The notes beneath the pieces are model-generated. The model saw only the letters and a list, made by a program, of their open reading frames with translations. It did not search any database and was not told where the DNA came from. From the NCBI RefSeq assembly GCF_037023745.1, contig NZ_CP146101.1, positions 1 through 64,000 on the forward strand: a DNA stretch of 64,000 nucleotides. The letters are read 5' to 3'. A program made the position numbers and the translations under genes. Of the stretch, positions 18,051 through 27,012 are shown piece by piece (positions within the stretch are counted from its first letter, which is position 1; every line of letters begins with the position of its first letter). The DNA is from Streptomyces sp. SCSIO 30461 (GTDB lineage: Bacteria; Actinomycetota; Actinomycetes; Streptomycetales; Streptomycetaceae).

Positions 18051-18257
18051 GCACGCAGCTTAGATACAACAGAGACGCATTTGGAGACCGCGTCCGGCAT
18101 GCAGACAGGGCGACACGGACAGTGCGGGAGGAATCGGCCCCACACAGAAGGAGGACTCCGGCGAATGGAGATCTCCACAACATCCGTACATCCATGGGGC
18201 CCTTTCGCTCGTCTCACATGTCGACAGCTGACGTATCTGCCAAAACGGAGCGCTCCC

Positions 18258-19196
18258 TTGATAAACAGCCTCACCGGTATGCGCAGGACCGCGGTCTCGG
18301 TTCTCGCCGGCGGACTGCTGCTGACGGTCTCACCTCTCGCGGCTCCCGCCCAGGCGGCGACCCGTCCCGTCCCGTCCACCAGCGCCAAGGGCGGATTCCT
18401 GCTCAACCAGGCTGACGGCAAGGCCGTCTACGGCAAGGCGAACAACACCCGGCGCCAGATGGCCAGCACCACCAAGATAGTGACGGCCATCACGGTGCTC
18501 ACCGAGCCCGGCGTGAACCTCAACAGGAAGGTCACCATCAAGCAGGCCTACCGGGACTACGTCGCCCGCGAGGGTGCCAGCACCGCCGACCTGAAGACCG
18601 GTGACAAGCTGACCGTCCGCCAGCTGCTGTCCGCCCTGATGCTGCCGTCCGGCTGCGACGCCGCGTACGCGCTCGCCGACGCCTTCGGCACCGGCTCCAC
18701 CAGGGCCGCGCGCACCAAGTCGTTCATCGGGAAGATGAACAAGAAGGCCGCCGCGCTCAAGCTGGCGAACACGAAGTTCGACTCGTTCGACGGCATCTCC
18801 CCCACGGGCAACAACTACACGACTCCCGCGGACATGGCGTGGATGGCCCGCCACGCGATGAGCAGCCCCACCTTCCGCGAGGTGGTCAAGGCGACCTCGT
18901 ACAAGACCACCGCGCCCACGAGCTCCGGGGGCACCCGCACCTACACCTGGTACAACACCAACAAGCTGCTGGGCTCCTACAGCGGTGCGATCGGTGTGAA
19001 GACCGGCACCGGCACGGCCGCGGGCCCCTGCCTGGTGTTCGCCGCCACCCGGAACGGCAAGACGTACACGGGCGTCGTGCTCAACGGCACTGACCGCTAC
19101 AACGACGCCGCGAAGATACTGGACTACGGCTTCGGATCCTCGTCGGCACGCACGATGGAGCTGCGCTCGCTGCCGGCAGGCGCACAGCGCGACTGA
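18258..19196 (+). CDS. D-alanyl-D-alanine carboxypeptidase (PBP5-like, S11)
   Basis: 312 residues, exported enzyme that removes terminal D-Ala from peptidoglycan stem peptides. N-terminal signal peptide (basic MRRTAVS, hydrophobic core, APAQA cleavage site near residue 33). Active-site motifs in order: SxxK as Ser70-Thr-Thr-Lys73, the SxN position as SGCDA, and KTGT near residue 250. It has no C-terminal amphipathic anchor, so it is probably released or wall-associated. TTG at 18258 with GGAG 8 nt upstream fits best; ATG at 18279 is the alternative. Two hairpins follow at 19204 and 19249. Confidence 0.9.
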   Translation: MINSLTGMRRTAVSVLAGGLLLTVSPLAAPAQAATRPVPSTSAKGGFLLNQADGKAVYGKANNTRRQMASTTKIVTAITVLTEPGVNLNRKVTIKQAYRDYVAREGASTADLKTGDKLTVRQLLSALMLPSGCDAAYALADAFGTGSTRAARTKSFIGKMNKKAAALKLANTKFDSFDGISPTGNNYTTPADMAWMARHAMSSPTFREVVKATSYKTTAPTSSGGTRTYTWYNTNKLLGSYSGAIGVKTGTGTAAGPCLVFAATRNGKTYTGVVLNGTDRYNDAAKILDYGFGSSSARTMELRSLPAGAQRD

Positions 19197-19203
19197 CGGG
19201 TTC

Positions 19204-19230
19204 GGGGCGTGTTGCGAGCGAACACGCCCC
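19204..19230 (+). terminator. Hairpin after carboxypeptidase gene
   Basis: GGGGCGTGTT and AACACGCCCC flank a 7-nt loop, a perfect 10-bp stem starting 8 bp after the stop. Confidence 0.7.
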
Positions 19231-19248
19231 GGCCCCTCGCAGCACTCT

Positions 19249-19287
19249 GAAGGGCCCGTCCGACGGGGAACGATCGGCGGGCCCTTC
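19249..19287. terminator. Second hairpin in the carboxypeptidase/E2 convergent gap
   Basis: GAAGGGCCCG and CGGGCCCTTC form a perfect 10-bp stem around a 19-nt loop; back-up terminator for the rightward transcript. Confidence 0.5.
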
Positions 19288-19338
19288 GCCGTCCCCGTGC
19301 GGATCGCCGACCGGGGCGACGGGCGCGGCAGCACCGAA

Positions 19339-19376
19339 CGGAGAGACCCCGCGCGATGACGCGCGGGGTCTCTCCG
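19339..19376 (-). terminator. Strong hairpin terminator of first keto-acid dehydrogenase operon
   Basis: CGGAGAGACCCCGCGCG pairs perfectly with its complement over 17 bp around loop ATGA. It is 17 bp beyond the stop of the E2 gene on the minus strand. Confidence 0.8.
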
Positions 19377-19392
19377 ACCGTGTGCCTGCTGC

Positions 19393-20859
19393 TCAGGCCC
19401 AGGTGATCAGCCTCTTGGGCTGCTCCAGGACCGCGGCGGTGTCCGCCAGGACCTTCGAGCCCAGCTCGCCGTCCACCAGCCGGTGGTCGAACGACAGCGC
19501 CAGCGTGGTGACGTGGCGCGGCTTGACCTTGCCCTTGTGCACCCAGGGCTGGAGCTTGATCGCACCGACCGCGAGGATCGCGGACTCCCCCGGGTTGAGA
19601 ATCGGCGTACCGGTGTCCACGCCGAAGACTCCGACGTTGGTGATGGTCACCGTGCCGCCCTGCATGGCCGCGGGGGTGGTCTTGCCCTCGCGGGCGGTGC
19701 TCACCAGCTCGCCGAGCGACCCGGCCAGCTGCGGCAGGGTCTTGTCGTGCGCGTCCTTGATGTTCGGCACGATCAGACCGCGCGGGGTGGCGGCGGCGAT
19801 GCCCAGGTTCACATAGTGCTTGAGCACGATCTCCTGGTTCGCCTCGTCCCATGAGGCGTTGACCTCCGGGTTGCGCTTGATCGCGACCAGCAGCGCCTTG
19901 GCTACGAGCAGCAGCGGGTTCACCCGCAGCCCGGCCATGTCCTTGTCCGACTTGAGCTCTTCGACCAGCCGCATCGTGCGCGTGACGTCGACCGTCACGA
20001 ACTCGGTGACATGCGGGGCGGTGAAGGCGCTGCCGACCATCGCCTGCGCGGTGGCCTTCCGTACGCCCTTGACGGGGATACGGGTCTCGCGTGCACCGGG
20101 CGCCGCCGCGGTGGCCTCGGCCGGAGCGGCGACGGCTGCCGCCGACTCGGGCGCCACGGCCGGGGCGGGTACCTGGGCAGGAGCCGCGGGAGCTGCCGCC
20201 GCATGCACGTCGTCCCGGGTGATGATGCCGTCCGGGCCGGTGGGCACGACGGTGCCGAGGTCGACGCCGAGGTCCTTGGCCAGCTTGCGGACCGGTGGCT
20301 TGGCCAGCGGGCGGGCCGCGGTCGGCAGCGAGGGCGGGGCGGAGCCGTGGCCGTTGAGCTCGGCCTGCACCGCCGCGGCGGCCTGGTTCTGCTGCGGCGC
20401 CGATGTGCCCTTGCGCGGGCGGCGCTTGGTGGAGGACTCGGCGACGCCGTAGCCGACGAGCACCGGCTGGCGCCCGGCGGGCTTGTCCTCCTGCCCGTCT
20501 GATTCCTCGGCCTGGGCCGCGGGCTCGGCGGCGGCGAGCGTCGGCTCGGTCGCCGCCGGGGGCGGCTCGACCGGGCCGGAGCCCGGAGCCACGTCCACGG
20601 TGATGATCGCGGTGCCCACGTCCACCGTGGTGCCCTCGCCGAAGCGCAGCTCGTGCACCACGCCGTCGTACGGGATGGGCAGCTCGACGGCCGCCTTCGC
20701 CGTCTCGACCTCGCACACGACCTGACCGTCCGTGACGGTGTCACCGGGCTGTACGTACCACTTGAGGATCTCGGCCTCGGTGAGTCCCTCGCCCACGTCG
20801 GGCATCTTGAACTCCCGGAAGCGCGCCGAAGTCGCGGGGGTTTCCGTCATCGTCGTCAC
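19393..20859 (-). CDS. Dihydrolipoamide acyltransferase E2, first cluster
   Basis: 488-residue E2 core of a 2-oxo acid dehydrogenase complex. One lipoyl domain (about 15-90) with the lipoylated Lys55 in EVETAKAAVE, an Ala/Pro linker, a peripheral-subunit-binding domain near 195-225 (VRKLAKDLGVDLGTV), and the acyltransferase catalytic domain (255-488) ending in LSFDHRLVDGEL with the catalytic His. Last gene of an E1-alpha/E1-beta/E2 operon, 10 bp after E1-beta. Streptomyces pyruvate dehydrogenase normally uses homodimeric AceE, so branched-chain specificity is more likely than pyruvate. Confidence 0.9.
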   Translation of the reverse strand: MTTMTETPATSARFREFKMPDVGEGLTEAEILKWYVQPGDTVTDGQVVCEVETAKAAVELPIPYDGVVHELRFGEGTTVDVGTAIITVDVAPGSGPVEPPPAATEPTLAAAEPAAQAEESDGQEDKPAGRQPVLVGYGVAESSTKRRPRKGTSAPQQNQAAAAVQAELNGHGSAPPSLPTAARPLAKPPVRKLAKDLGVDLGTVVPTGPDGIITRDDVHAAAAPAAPAQVPAPAVAPESAAAVAAPAEATAAAPGARETRIPVKGVRKATAQAMVGSAFTAPHVTEFVTVDVTRTMRLVEELKSDKDMAGLRVNPLLLVAKALLVAIKRNPEVNASWDEANQEIVLKHYVNLGIAAATPRGLIVPNIKDAHDKTLPQLAGSLGELVSTAREGKTTPAAMQGGTVTITNVGVFGVDTGTPILNPGESAILAVGAIKLQPWVHKGKVKPRHVTTLALSFDHRLVDGELGSKVLADTAAVLEQPKRLITWA

Positions 20860-20869
20860 GACCTTCTCC

Positions 20870-21850
20870 TCAGTACGCCAGCGAGCGGTCGACGGCGTCG
20901 AGCACCCGGTCGAGCCCCGGCAGGTACTCCTCCTCCACCCGGGCCGGCGGATACGGGGCGTGGAAGCCGCCCACGCGCAGCACCGGCGCCTCCAGGTGGT
21001 AGAAGCACCGCTCGGTGATACGGGCCGCGATCTCCGCTCCGGAGCCGTAGAACACCGGAGCCTCGTGGACGACCACGAGCCGGCCCGTCTTCTCGACGGA
21101 CCGCTGGACTGCGTCGAAGTCGATCGGGGACATCGAGCGGAGGTCGATGACCTCCACCGACTTGCCCTCCTCCTGGGCCGCAGCGGCGGCCTCCAGGCAG
21201 ACCTTCACCATCGGGCCGTAGGCGGCGAGGGTGAGGTCGGTGCCGGTGCGGGCGACCCGGGCCGCGTGCAGCGGGTCCGGGATGGCCTCGGTGTCGACCT
21301 CGGCCTTGTCCCAGTAGCGCCGCTTGGGCTCGAAGAAGATCACCGGGTCGTCGCTCTGGATGGCCTGCTGGAGCATCCAGTAGCCGTCGGACGCGTTCGA
21401 AGGCGAGACCACCTTGAGGCCTGCCACATGTGCGAACAGCGCCTCGGGGGACTCCGAGTGGTGCTCGACCGCGCCGATGCCGCCGCCGTACGGGATGCGG
21501 ACGACGACCGGCATCTTGACCTTGCCGAGCGCACGGGCGTGCATCTTGGCGAGCTGGGTGACGATCTGGTCGTACGCCGGGAAGACGAAGCCGTCGAACT
21601 GGATCTCGACCACCGGGCGGTAGCCGCGCAGCGCCAGGCCGATCGCGGTGCCGACGATTCCGGACTCGGCGAGCGGGGTGTCGATGACCCGGTCCTCGCC
21701 GAAGTCCTTCTGGAGCCCGTCGGTGATCCGGAAGACCCCGCCGAGCTTGCCGACGTCCTCACCCATGACGAGGACCTTGGGGTCGGTTTCCAGGGACTTG
21801 CGCAGCGACTCGTTGAGCGCCTTCGCGAGGGACATCTTCTCTGCGGTCAT
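20870..21850 (-). CDS. 2-oxo acid dehydrogenase E1 component, beta subunit, first cluster
   Basis: 326 residues, transketolase-type pyrimidine-binding domain (about 5-180; VLVMGEDVGKLGGVFRITDGL and DTPLAESGIVGTAIGLALRG) followed by the C-terminal transketolase domain (195-320). It pairs with the alpha subunit to form the thiamine diphosphate active site that decarboxylates the oxo acid. It begins 3 bp after the alpha stop, so the two are co-translated. Length and motifs are normal. Confidence 0.92.
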   Translation of the reverse strand: MTAEKMSLAKALNESLRKSLETDPKVLVMGEDVGKLGGVFRITDGLQKDFGEDRVIDTPLAESGIVGTAIGLALRGYRPVVEIQFDGFVFPAYDQIVTQLAKMHARALGKVKMPVVVRIPYGGGIGAVEHHSESPEALFAHVAGLKVVSPSNASDGYWMLQQAIQSDDPVIFFEPKRRYWDKAEVDTEAIPDPLHAARVARTGTDLTLAAYGPMVKVCLEAAAAAQEEGKSVEVIDLRSMSPIDFDAVQRSVEKTGRLVVVHEAPVFYGSGAEIAARITERCFYHLEAPVLRVGGFHAPYPPARVEEEYLPGLDRVLDAVDRSLAY

Positions 21851-21853
21851 GGC

Positions 21854-23137
21854 TTACTTGCCCTCCTGGGAGGCGTCCGCGAACGACGCCTGGTACGCGG
21901 CGAACTCCGCGCGCTCCTCGTCGACCAGCGCGTGGCCGTCTGCGTAGACATGGTCGAACATCGACATGTCGTCCGGGTCGGGCATCGCTCGCACGGCCTC
22001 GCGGACGCGCTTGGCCAGCACGTCGCTCTCCTCGTCGAGCGCGGTGAAGAAAGCCTCGTCGGCATGGCCCTGGGCCTCCAGGAACCGGCGCAGCCGCAGG
22101 ATCGGGTCCTTGGCCTCCCACGCCTGCCGTTCGTCGTCGTGGCGGTAGCGGGTCGGGTCGTCGGAGGTGGTGTGGGCGCCCATCCGGTACGTGAACGCCT
22201 CGACCAGGGTCGGGCCCTCGCCGCGCCGTGCGCGCTCCAGCGCGGAGCGGGTCACGGCCAGGCAGGCGAGGACGTCGTTGCCGTCCACCCGGATGCCGGG
22301 GAAGCCGAAGCCGCGGGCACGCTGGTAGAGCGGGACGCGGGTCTGGCGCTCGGTGGGCTCCGAGATGGCCCACTGGTTGTTCTGGCAGAAGAACACGACC
22401 GGGGCGTTGTAGACCGCCGAGAAGGTGAACGCCTCGGCCACGTCACCCTGGCTGGAGGCGCCGTCGCCGAAGTAGGCGATGACCGCGGAGTCCGCGCCGT
22501 CCTTGGCGACACCCATCGCGTAGCCGGTCGCGTGCAGCGTCTGCGAGCCGATCACGATGGTGTACAGGTGGAAGTTGTTGCTGTTCGGGTCCCAGCCACC
22601 GTGGTTCACGCCGCGGAACATGCCGAGCAGGTTCGTCGGGTCCACCCCGCGGCACCAGGCGACGCCGTGCTCGCGGTAGGTCGGGAAGACGTAGTCGTCG
22701 TCGCGCAGGGCGCGCCCTGAGCCGATCTGCGCGGCCTCCTGGCCGAGCAGCGAGGCCCACAGGCCCAGCTCACCCTGGCGCTGGAGCGCGGTCGCCTCGG
22801 AGTCGAAGCGGCGGGTGAGCACCATGTCGCGGTAGAGCCCGCGGAGTTCTTCGGTGCTCAGGTCGACGTCGTAGTCCGGATGCTCGACCCGCTCACCCTC
22901 GGGCGTCAGCAGCTGTACGAGCTCGGGCTCGGCCTGCCGGCCGGCCTGCTCGCCGCGCTGCCCGGCCTGCTGCGGCCTGGCGGCGCTCTTCCTGGCCGCG
23001 GCGCGCTTGGCCGCGGCCTTGGCCGGGCTCGCGGCGACGCCCTGTTCGGCGCTCGCGGCGGCGCCCTTCTCTGCTACGGCGCTGACGCGCTTACTGCTGC
23101 GGCGCGGTTTGCTCGCGGCAGTGCTCTCCACGGTCAC
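21854..23137 (-). CDS. pdhA: 2-oxo acid dehydrogenase E1 component, alpha subunit, first cluster
   Basis: 427 residues. The thiamine diphosphate signature GDGASSQGD ... QNNQWAIS is at about 220-260, and the phosphorylation-loop-like segment YRMGAHTTSDDPTRYR follows at about 320. The first 75 residues are an unusual Ala/Lys/Arg-rich extension resembling histone-H1-like tails, absent from the second cluster's paralogue. GTG at 23137 has GGAGGAG 7 nt upstream. The symbol follows common family annotation; the complex may really be a branched-chain oxo acid dehydrogenase, feeding branched fatty-acid starters. Confidence 0.88.
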   Translation of the reverse strand: MTVESTAASKPRRSSKRVSAVAEKGAAASAEQGVAASPAKAAAKRAAARKSAARPQQAGQRGEQAGRQAEPELVQLLTPEGERVEHPDYDVDLSTEELRGLYRDMVLTRRFDSEATALQRQGELGLWASLLGQEAAQIGSGRALRDDDYVFPTYREHGVAWCRGVDPTNLLGMFRGVNHGGWDPNSNNFHLYTIVIGSQTLHATGYAMGVAKDGADSAVIAYFGDGASSQGDVAEAFTFSAVYNAPVVFFCQNNQWAISEPTERQTRVPLYQRARGFGFPGIRVDGNDVLACLAVTRSALERARRGEGPTLVEAFTYRMGAHTTSDDPTRYRHDDERQAWEAKDPILRLRRFLEAQGHADEAFFTALDEESDVLAKRVREAVRAMPDPDDMSMFDHVYADGHALVDEERAEFAAYQASFADASQEGK

Positions 23138-23469
23138 GTGCGTGCTCCTCCGTCGGTCCGGCCCCCGGGGTCCGCCGGGTACCAGTGCGGCTCACCTGTA
23201 CCCGTACCCGGGCACGGGGTGGGTGCACCGTTGGGTATCCGTCGGGAAACAGGCGTGACAGGTGCCCCGGCGTGCGCCCTGTCACAGGCACGTTACCCAG
23301 TGGGCCGCATTCCTGCGAAACCCCACTTGACCTGCGATTTTGCTTGGATTTCCAAGTAAATCGGGAAATGCGGGAGCAGCCGCAGGTCAGAGCACTGGTC
23401 ACGGCCGAGCAGGCCGCCGGAACACGGGCACGGTATCCCGGGCACCCCGGGCACGGGAAGAGCCAATAT
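23138..23469. promoter_or_regulatory. Divergent region (332 bp) between keto-acid dehydrogenase operon and NarL-type regulator
   Basis: No gene supported. The left end holds the ribosome site of E1-alpha. A lower-GC pocket at 23330-23370 (TTTTGCTTGGATTTCCAAG, with the inverted CTTGGATTTCCAAG at 23343-23356) is a plausible promoter or operator zone for either gene. Confidence 0.45.
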
Positions 23470-24144
23470 GTGAGACTTACTTTTGTGCCCGAAGCCCGAA
23501 AAATCACTGTATTCCTGCTGGACGACCATGAGATCGTCCGGCGCGGAGTGCACGAATTGCTCTCGATGGAGGACGGCATCGAGATCGTCGGAGAGGCCGG
23601 CACGGCCGCTGACGCACTGGTGCGGATTCCCGCGGTACGCCCGGATGTGGCCGTGCTGGATGTCCGCCTCCCGGATGGCAGCGGGGTCGAGGTGTGCCGC
23701 GAGGTACGTTCGCAGAACGCGGACATCAAGTGCCTGATGCTCACCTCGTACGCCGACGACGAGGCGCTTTTCGACGCGATCATGGCCGGGGCCTCGGGTT
23801 ACGTGCTCAAGGCCATCCGCGGCAGCGAACTGGTGGCGGCGGTGCGGGACGTGGCGGCGGGCAAGTCGCTGCTCGATCCGGTGGCCACGGCGCGCGTCCT
23901 GGAACGACTGCGGGACGGCGGCAGCCCGCACACGGACGACAAGCTCAGCGGCCTGACCGATCAGGAGCGCAGGATCCTGGATCTGATCGGCGAAGGGCTG
24001 ACCAACCGGGCGATCGGCGAGCGGCTGCATCTCGCCGAGAAGACGATCAAGAACTATGTCTCGGGACTGCTGGCCAAGCTGGGAATGGAGCGGCGATCGC
24101 AGGCCGCAGCGTATGTGGCCCGGATGCAGGCGGAGCGCCACTGA
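23470..24144 (+). CDS. NarL/LuxR-type response regulator (DevR-like)
   Basis: 224 residues. Receiver domain (about 12-130) with acidic pair Asp18-Asp19, phosphoacceptor Asp64 in AVLDVRLPDG and the conserved Lys in GYVLKAI, followed by a LuxR helix-turn-helix (155-215; LTDQERRILDLIGEGLTNR, then AEKTIKNYVSGLLAKLG). The conserved TIKNYVS recognition helix and length resemble the DevR/DosR group. GTG at 23470 with GGGAAG 9 nt upstream is chosen; a second GTG at 23485 is possible. No kinase gene is adjacent, so it is an orphan regulator here. Confidence 0.88.
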   Translation: MRLTFVPEARKITVFLLDDHEIVRRGVHELLSMEDGIEIVGEAGTAADALVRIPAVRPDVAVLDVRLPDGSGVEVCREVRSQNADIKCLMLTSYADDEALFDAIMAGASGYVLKAIRGSELVAAVRDVAAGKSLLDPVATARVLERLRDGGSPHTDDKLSGLTDQERRILDLIGEGLTNRAIGERLHLAEKTIKNYVSGLLAKLGMERRSQAAAYVARMQAERH

Positions 24145-24240
24145 GCACCGAACAGCACGGAAAGGCGCCGTGCGTACGCCCGTCCGGAGTATTCCGAGGA
24201 GCGACACGCGCGACACGCTGAGTGATCTATCATTTGTCGG

Positions 24241-25257
24241 GTGCCGCGCTCATTTGCTACCGCTCCACCCCCGCTCGGTGAACTGCTGCGGCGGTACGAG
24301 AATCCCGGCGAGCCCCTCTCCTGCGAGCCCCTCGCCCAAGGACTCCTCAACCGCGGCTACCGGCTCGCCACCACCCGCGGCGCCTACTTCCTGAAGCACC
24401 ACCTGGACGCACCCACAGCCGACCGGGACACGATCGTGCGCCAGCACCGCGCCACCCAGCGGCTCCAGTCACTGGGGGTCCCCGTCGCCCCACCCGTGCA
24501 GGACACCGCGGGCGACACCGTGGCCGTGATCGGCGGACGCTGCTATGCCCTGCACCCCTGGGTGGACGGGCGGCACCGGGTGGGTGCCCAGCTGACCACC
24601 GCCGAGTCCCGGCGGCTCGGAGCGCTGCTCGGGCGGGTCCACACGGGGCTCGATCAGGTCATGGAGGCCGATGGGCAGCCCGCGGAGCACGACAGCGCCG
24701 ACCCCGAGGAGACCTTCGCGCTGATCGGTGAGCTGCTGGAGCTGGCCGGCCGCCACCGCCCTCGCGATTCCTTCGACCTGCTGGCCGAACACCGGCTTCG
24801 AGAGCGAAGGTTACTGCTCGAACGGCACGCCGACCGCAGACCACCGCCGGGCACGGCGAGGGGCTGGGTACACGGGGACTTCCATCCGCTGAACGTGCTC
24901 TACCGGGGCGGCGAGGCGGCGGCGATCGTGGACTGGGACCGGCTGGGTGTGCAACCGCGGGCCGAGGAGGCGGTACGGGCCGCGGCGATCTTCTTCGTAC
25001 GGCCTTCGGGGGAGCTGGAGTTGCCGAAGGTACGGGCGTACGCCCGTGCGTACCGGCGTGCGGCAGACGCGGACAGCGCGGAGCTGGCGGCGGCCGTGCA
25101 CCGGGTGTGGTGGGAGCGGCTCAACGACTTCTGGATACTGCGCTGGCGCTACCAGCTGCACGACCGCAGGGCCGACCCGCAGTTCCCGGCGGTGTCGGCC
25201 CTGGCGGTGTGGTGGACGAGGGAGTACGAGGCGGTGTGTGAGGCCTTCGCCGGGTGA
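24241..25257 (+). CDS. Phosphotransferase (APH/HSK2-like kinase fold)
   Basis: 338 residues of the aminoglycoside-phosphotransferase/choline-kinase superfamily. ATP site in the N lobe (GLLNRGYRLATTRGAYFLKHH), Brenner-type catalytic motif WVHGDFHPLNVLY at about 203-215 and the metal-binding IVDWDRLG at about 223. The sequence lies closer to homoserine-kinase-II-like and spore-coat-like members than to drug-resistance enzymes, so a small-molecule hydroxyl is the probable substrate. GTG at 24241. It converges on the Ser/Thr kinase gene. Confidence 0.85.
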   Translation: MPRSFATAPPPLGELLRRYENPGEPLSCEPLAQGLLNRGYRLATTRGAYFLKHHLDAPTADRDTIVRQHRATQRLQSLGVPVAPPVQDTAGDTVAVIGGRCYALHPWVDGRHRVGAQLTTAESRRLGALLGRVHTGLDQVMEADGQPAEHDSADPEETFALIGELLELAGRHRPRDSFDLLAEHRLRERRLLLERHADRRPPPGTARGWVHGDFHPLNVLYRGGEAAAIVDWDRLGVQPRAEEAVRAAAIFFVRPSGELELPKVRAYARAYRRAADADSAELAAAVHRVWWERLNDFWILRWRYQLHDRRADPQFPAVSALAVWWTREYEAVCEAFAG

Positions 25258-25314
25258 CGCGGGTGGTTCAACCGCCGGTCCGCCGGCCCCAATCCGCCGC
25301 CCGTGCCGTCGGCG

Positions 25315-27012
25315 TCAGCCCGCGCCCGGGTCGGTACCGGCGTCCGTGCCCGCGTCCGTACCCGTCGACGTACCCGCGTCCGTGCCCGCGTCCGTACCCG
25401 TCGACGTGCCCGCGTCCGTGCCCGCGTCCGTACCCGTCGACGTACCCGCGTCCGTGCCCGCGTCCGTACCCGTCGACGTACCGGCGTCCGTGCCCGCGTC
25501 CGTACCCGTCGACGTACCGGCGTCCGTGCCCGCGTCCGTACCCGTCGACGTACCCGCGTCCGTGCCCGCGTCCGTACCCGTCGACGTACCCGCGTCCGTG
25601 CCCTGGGACTGCTCCGTGGACGGGCTCTGCTTCTGGGGCGGATCCTGGGGCGTCCAATCGCCGCCCTGGTTGCCGCCGTTGTCGGTGCCGGGTTCCTCGG
25701 GCTGCTGCTCTTCCTCTTCGGGCACCACCGGTTCGAGGCTCGACTCCTGCGACTTCTCGGGAGTCTCGGTGATGTTCGTCCGCTGCTTCTGATCGTTCGT
25801 GGACTGGTCCGGCCGGGTCATCGCGAAGGCCACGCCCGCCGTGATGGCGATCAGCGCGAGCGCGACGAACGCCAGCAACCTGCCGCGCCCGCCGCGGCCG
25901 CCGGTGTTGCCGGCGGAGCCCGCGTAGTCGCCGTTGTAGCCGCCGTCGTCGGGGTTGCGCGGCGGGAGGATCGAACCCTGCGGAGTGTCACCGGCGTTGG
26001 GGTTCCCCATCACGGTCGTCGCGGACATCCCCATCGCGGGGGTGTAACCGGCGCCCTCGTACATCTCGACCGGTCCGGTGTCCCATGTACCGGTGTGACT
26101 GCCCGTCTGCTGGAGCATCTGGAGCCCGTACTGCACCAGACCGCGCATCTCCTCGGCGCTCTGGAAGCGATCGTCCGGGTCCTTGGCGAGCGCCCGCATG
26201 GCGAGGCCGTCCAGCTCGGGCGGGGCCACGTCCGAGACCTCGGACGGCGGCACGGGCATGTCCTGGACGTGCTGGTAGACCACGGAGAGCGGGGTCTCAC
26301 CAGTGAACGGCGGGCGCAGCGCGAGCAGTTCGTAGAGCAGACAGCCGGTGGCGTACAGGTCGGAGCGGTGGTCCACGGCCTTGCCGAGAGCCTGCTCGGG
26401 GGAGAGGTACTGCGGGGTGCCCATGACCATGCCGGTCTGGGTCATCGTGGTCGACGCGCCGTGCAGCGCGCGGGCGATGCCGAAGTCCATCACCTTGACC
26501 GCGCCGCTCTTGGTGATGATCACATTGGCGGGCTTGATGTCGCGGTGCACGATTCCGTGCTGGTGCGAGTACGCGAGCGCCTCAAGCACTCCGGATACGA
26601 TGATCAGCGCCTGCTCGGGCGGCGGCGGCGCCGCGTTGACCAGCAGGTCCCTGATGGTGTGGCCCTCGACCAGCTCCATGACGATGTACGGCACGGACTG
26701 ACCGCCCACGACGTCCTCACCGGAGTCGTACACGGCGACGATGGCATGGTGGTTGAGGCCGGCGACGGACTGCGCCTCACGTGTGAAGCGGGCCTTCGAG
26801 ACAGGGTCCTCGGCAAGATCGGCACGGAGCAACTTGACGGCGACGGTGCGCCCGAGCCGCACGTCCTCGGCCGAGAACACCTCGGCCATACCGCCTCTGC
26901 CGAGACGGCCGGTCAGCCGGTAGCGACCATCGCCGACGAGCCCGCCCACGCCCGCCCAGGAGTCAGCGGCATCCGGGACTCCGCCGCCGCTTGCTTCGGG
27001 TTCGGGTGCCAT
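25315..27012 (-). CDS. Transmembrane Ser/Thr protein kinase with repetitive extracellular tail
   Basis: 565 residues. Hanks-type kinase domain at about 30-295: glycine loop GRLGRGGMAEVF, VAVKLL lysine, HRDIKPANV catalytic loop, DFGIAR and PQYLSPEQ. A juxtamembrane Gly/Asn-rich linker precedes one membrane helix LLAFVALALIAITAGVAFAM (about 385-405). The outside part has an acidic Glu/Pro/Gln region and then seven perfect-length 12-residue repeats (GTSTGTDAGTDA) ending in GTDPGAG. There are no PASTA domains, so it is not a PknB-type wall sensor. The stalk may span or contact the cell wall. ATG at 27012. Confidence 0.9.
   Translation of the reverse strand: MAPEPEASGGGVPDAADSWAGVGGLVGDGRYRLTGRLGRGGMAEVFSAEDVRLGRTVAVKLLRADLAEDPVSKARFTREAQSVAGLNHHAIVAVYDSGEDVVGGQSVPYIVMELVEGHTIRDLLVNAAPPPPEQALIIVSGVLEALAYSHQHGIVHRDIKPANVIITKSGAVKVMDFGIARALHGASTTMTQTGMVMGTPQYLSPEQALGKAVDHRSDLYATGCLLYELLALRPPFTGETPLSVVYQHVQDMPVPPSEVSDVAPPELDGLAMRALAKDPDDRFQSAEEMRGLVQYGLQMLQQTGSHTGTWDTGPVEMYEGAGYTPAMGMSATTVMGNPNAGDTPQGSILPPRNPDDGGYNGDYAGSAGNTGGRGGRGRLLAFVALALIAITAGVAFAMTRPDQSTNDQKQRTNITETPEKSQESSLEPVVPEEEEQQPEEPGTDNGGNQGGDWTPQDPPQKQSPSTEQSQGTDAGTSTGTDAGTDAGTSTGTDAGTDAGTSTGTDAGTDAGTSTGTDAGTDAGTSTGTDAGTDAGTSTGTDAGTDAGTSTGTDAGTDAGTDPGAG
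25339..25590 (-). repeat. Seven tandem 36-bp units in the kinase gene
   Basis: Seven contiguous 36-bp copies plus a partial 12-bp copy to 25602. On the minus strand each encodes GTSTGTDAGTDA. Copies differ at only a few third-position or synonymous sites (for example CCGGCG versus CCCGCG), which indicates recent expansion or ongoing homogenisation. Confidence 0.95.

Noticed and set aside
20732..22720. 662-codon open frame antisense to the keto-acid dehydrogenase genes
   Set aside because: It mirrors two well-supported E1 genes, has no domain, and long antisense frames are expected at this GC content.
25339..25590. Possible CRISPR-like array
   Set aside because: Units are contiguous without spacers, a multiple of 3 bp, and encode a regular peptide repeat in the kinase gene.
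26778..26783. CACGTG core considered as a parS site (also at 23134-23139 and 33651-33656)
   Set aside because: Flanking bases do not match GTTT...AAAC; only 35710 and 30741 keep the arms.
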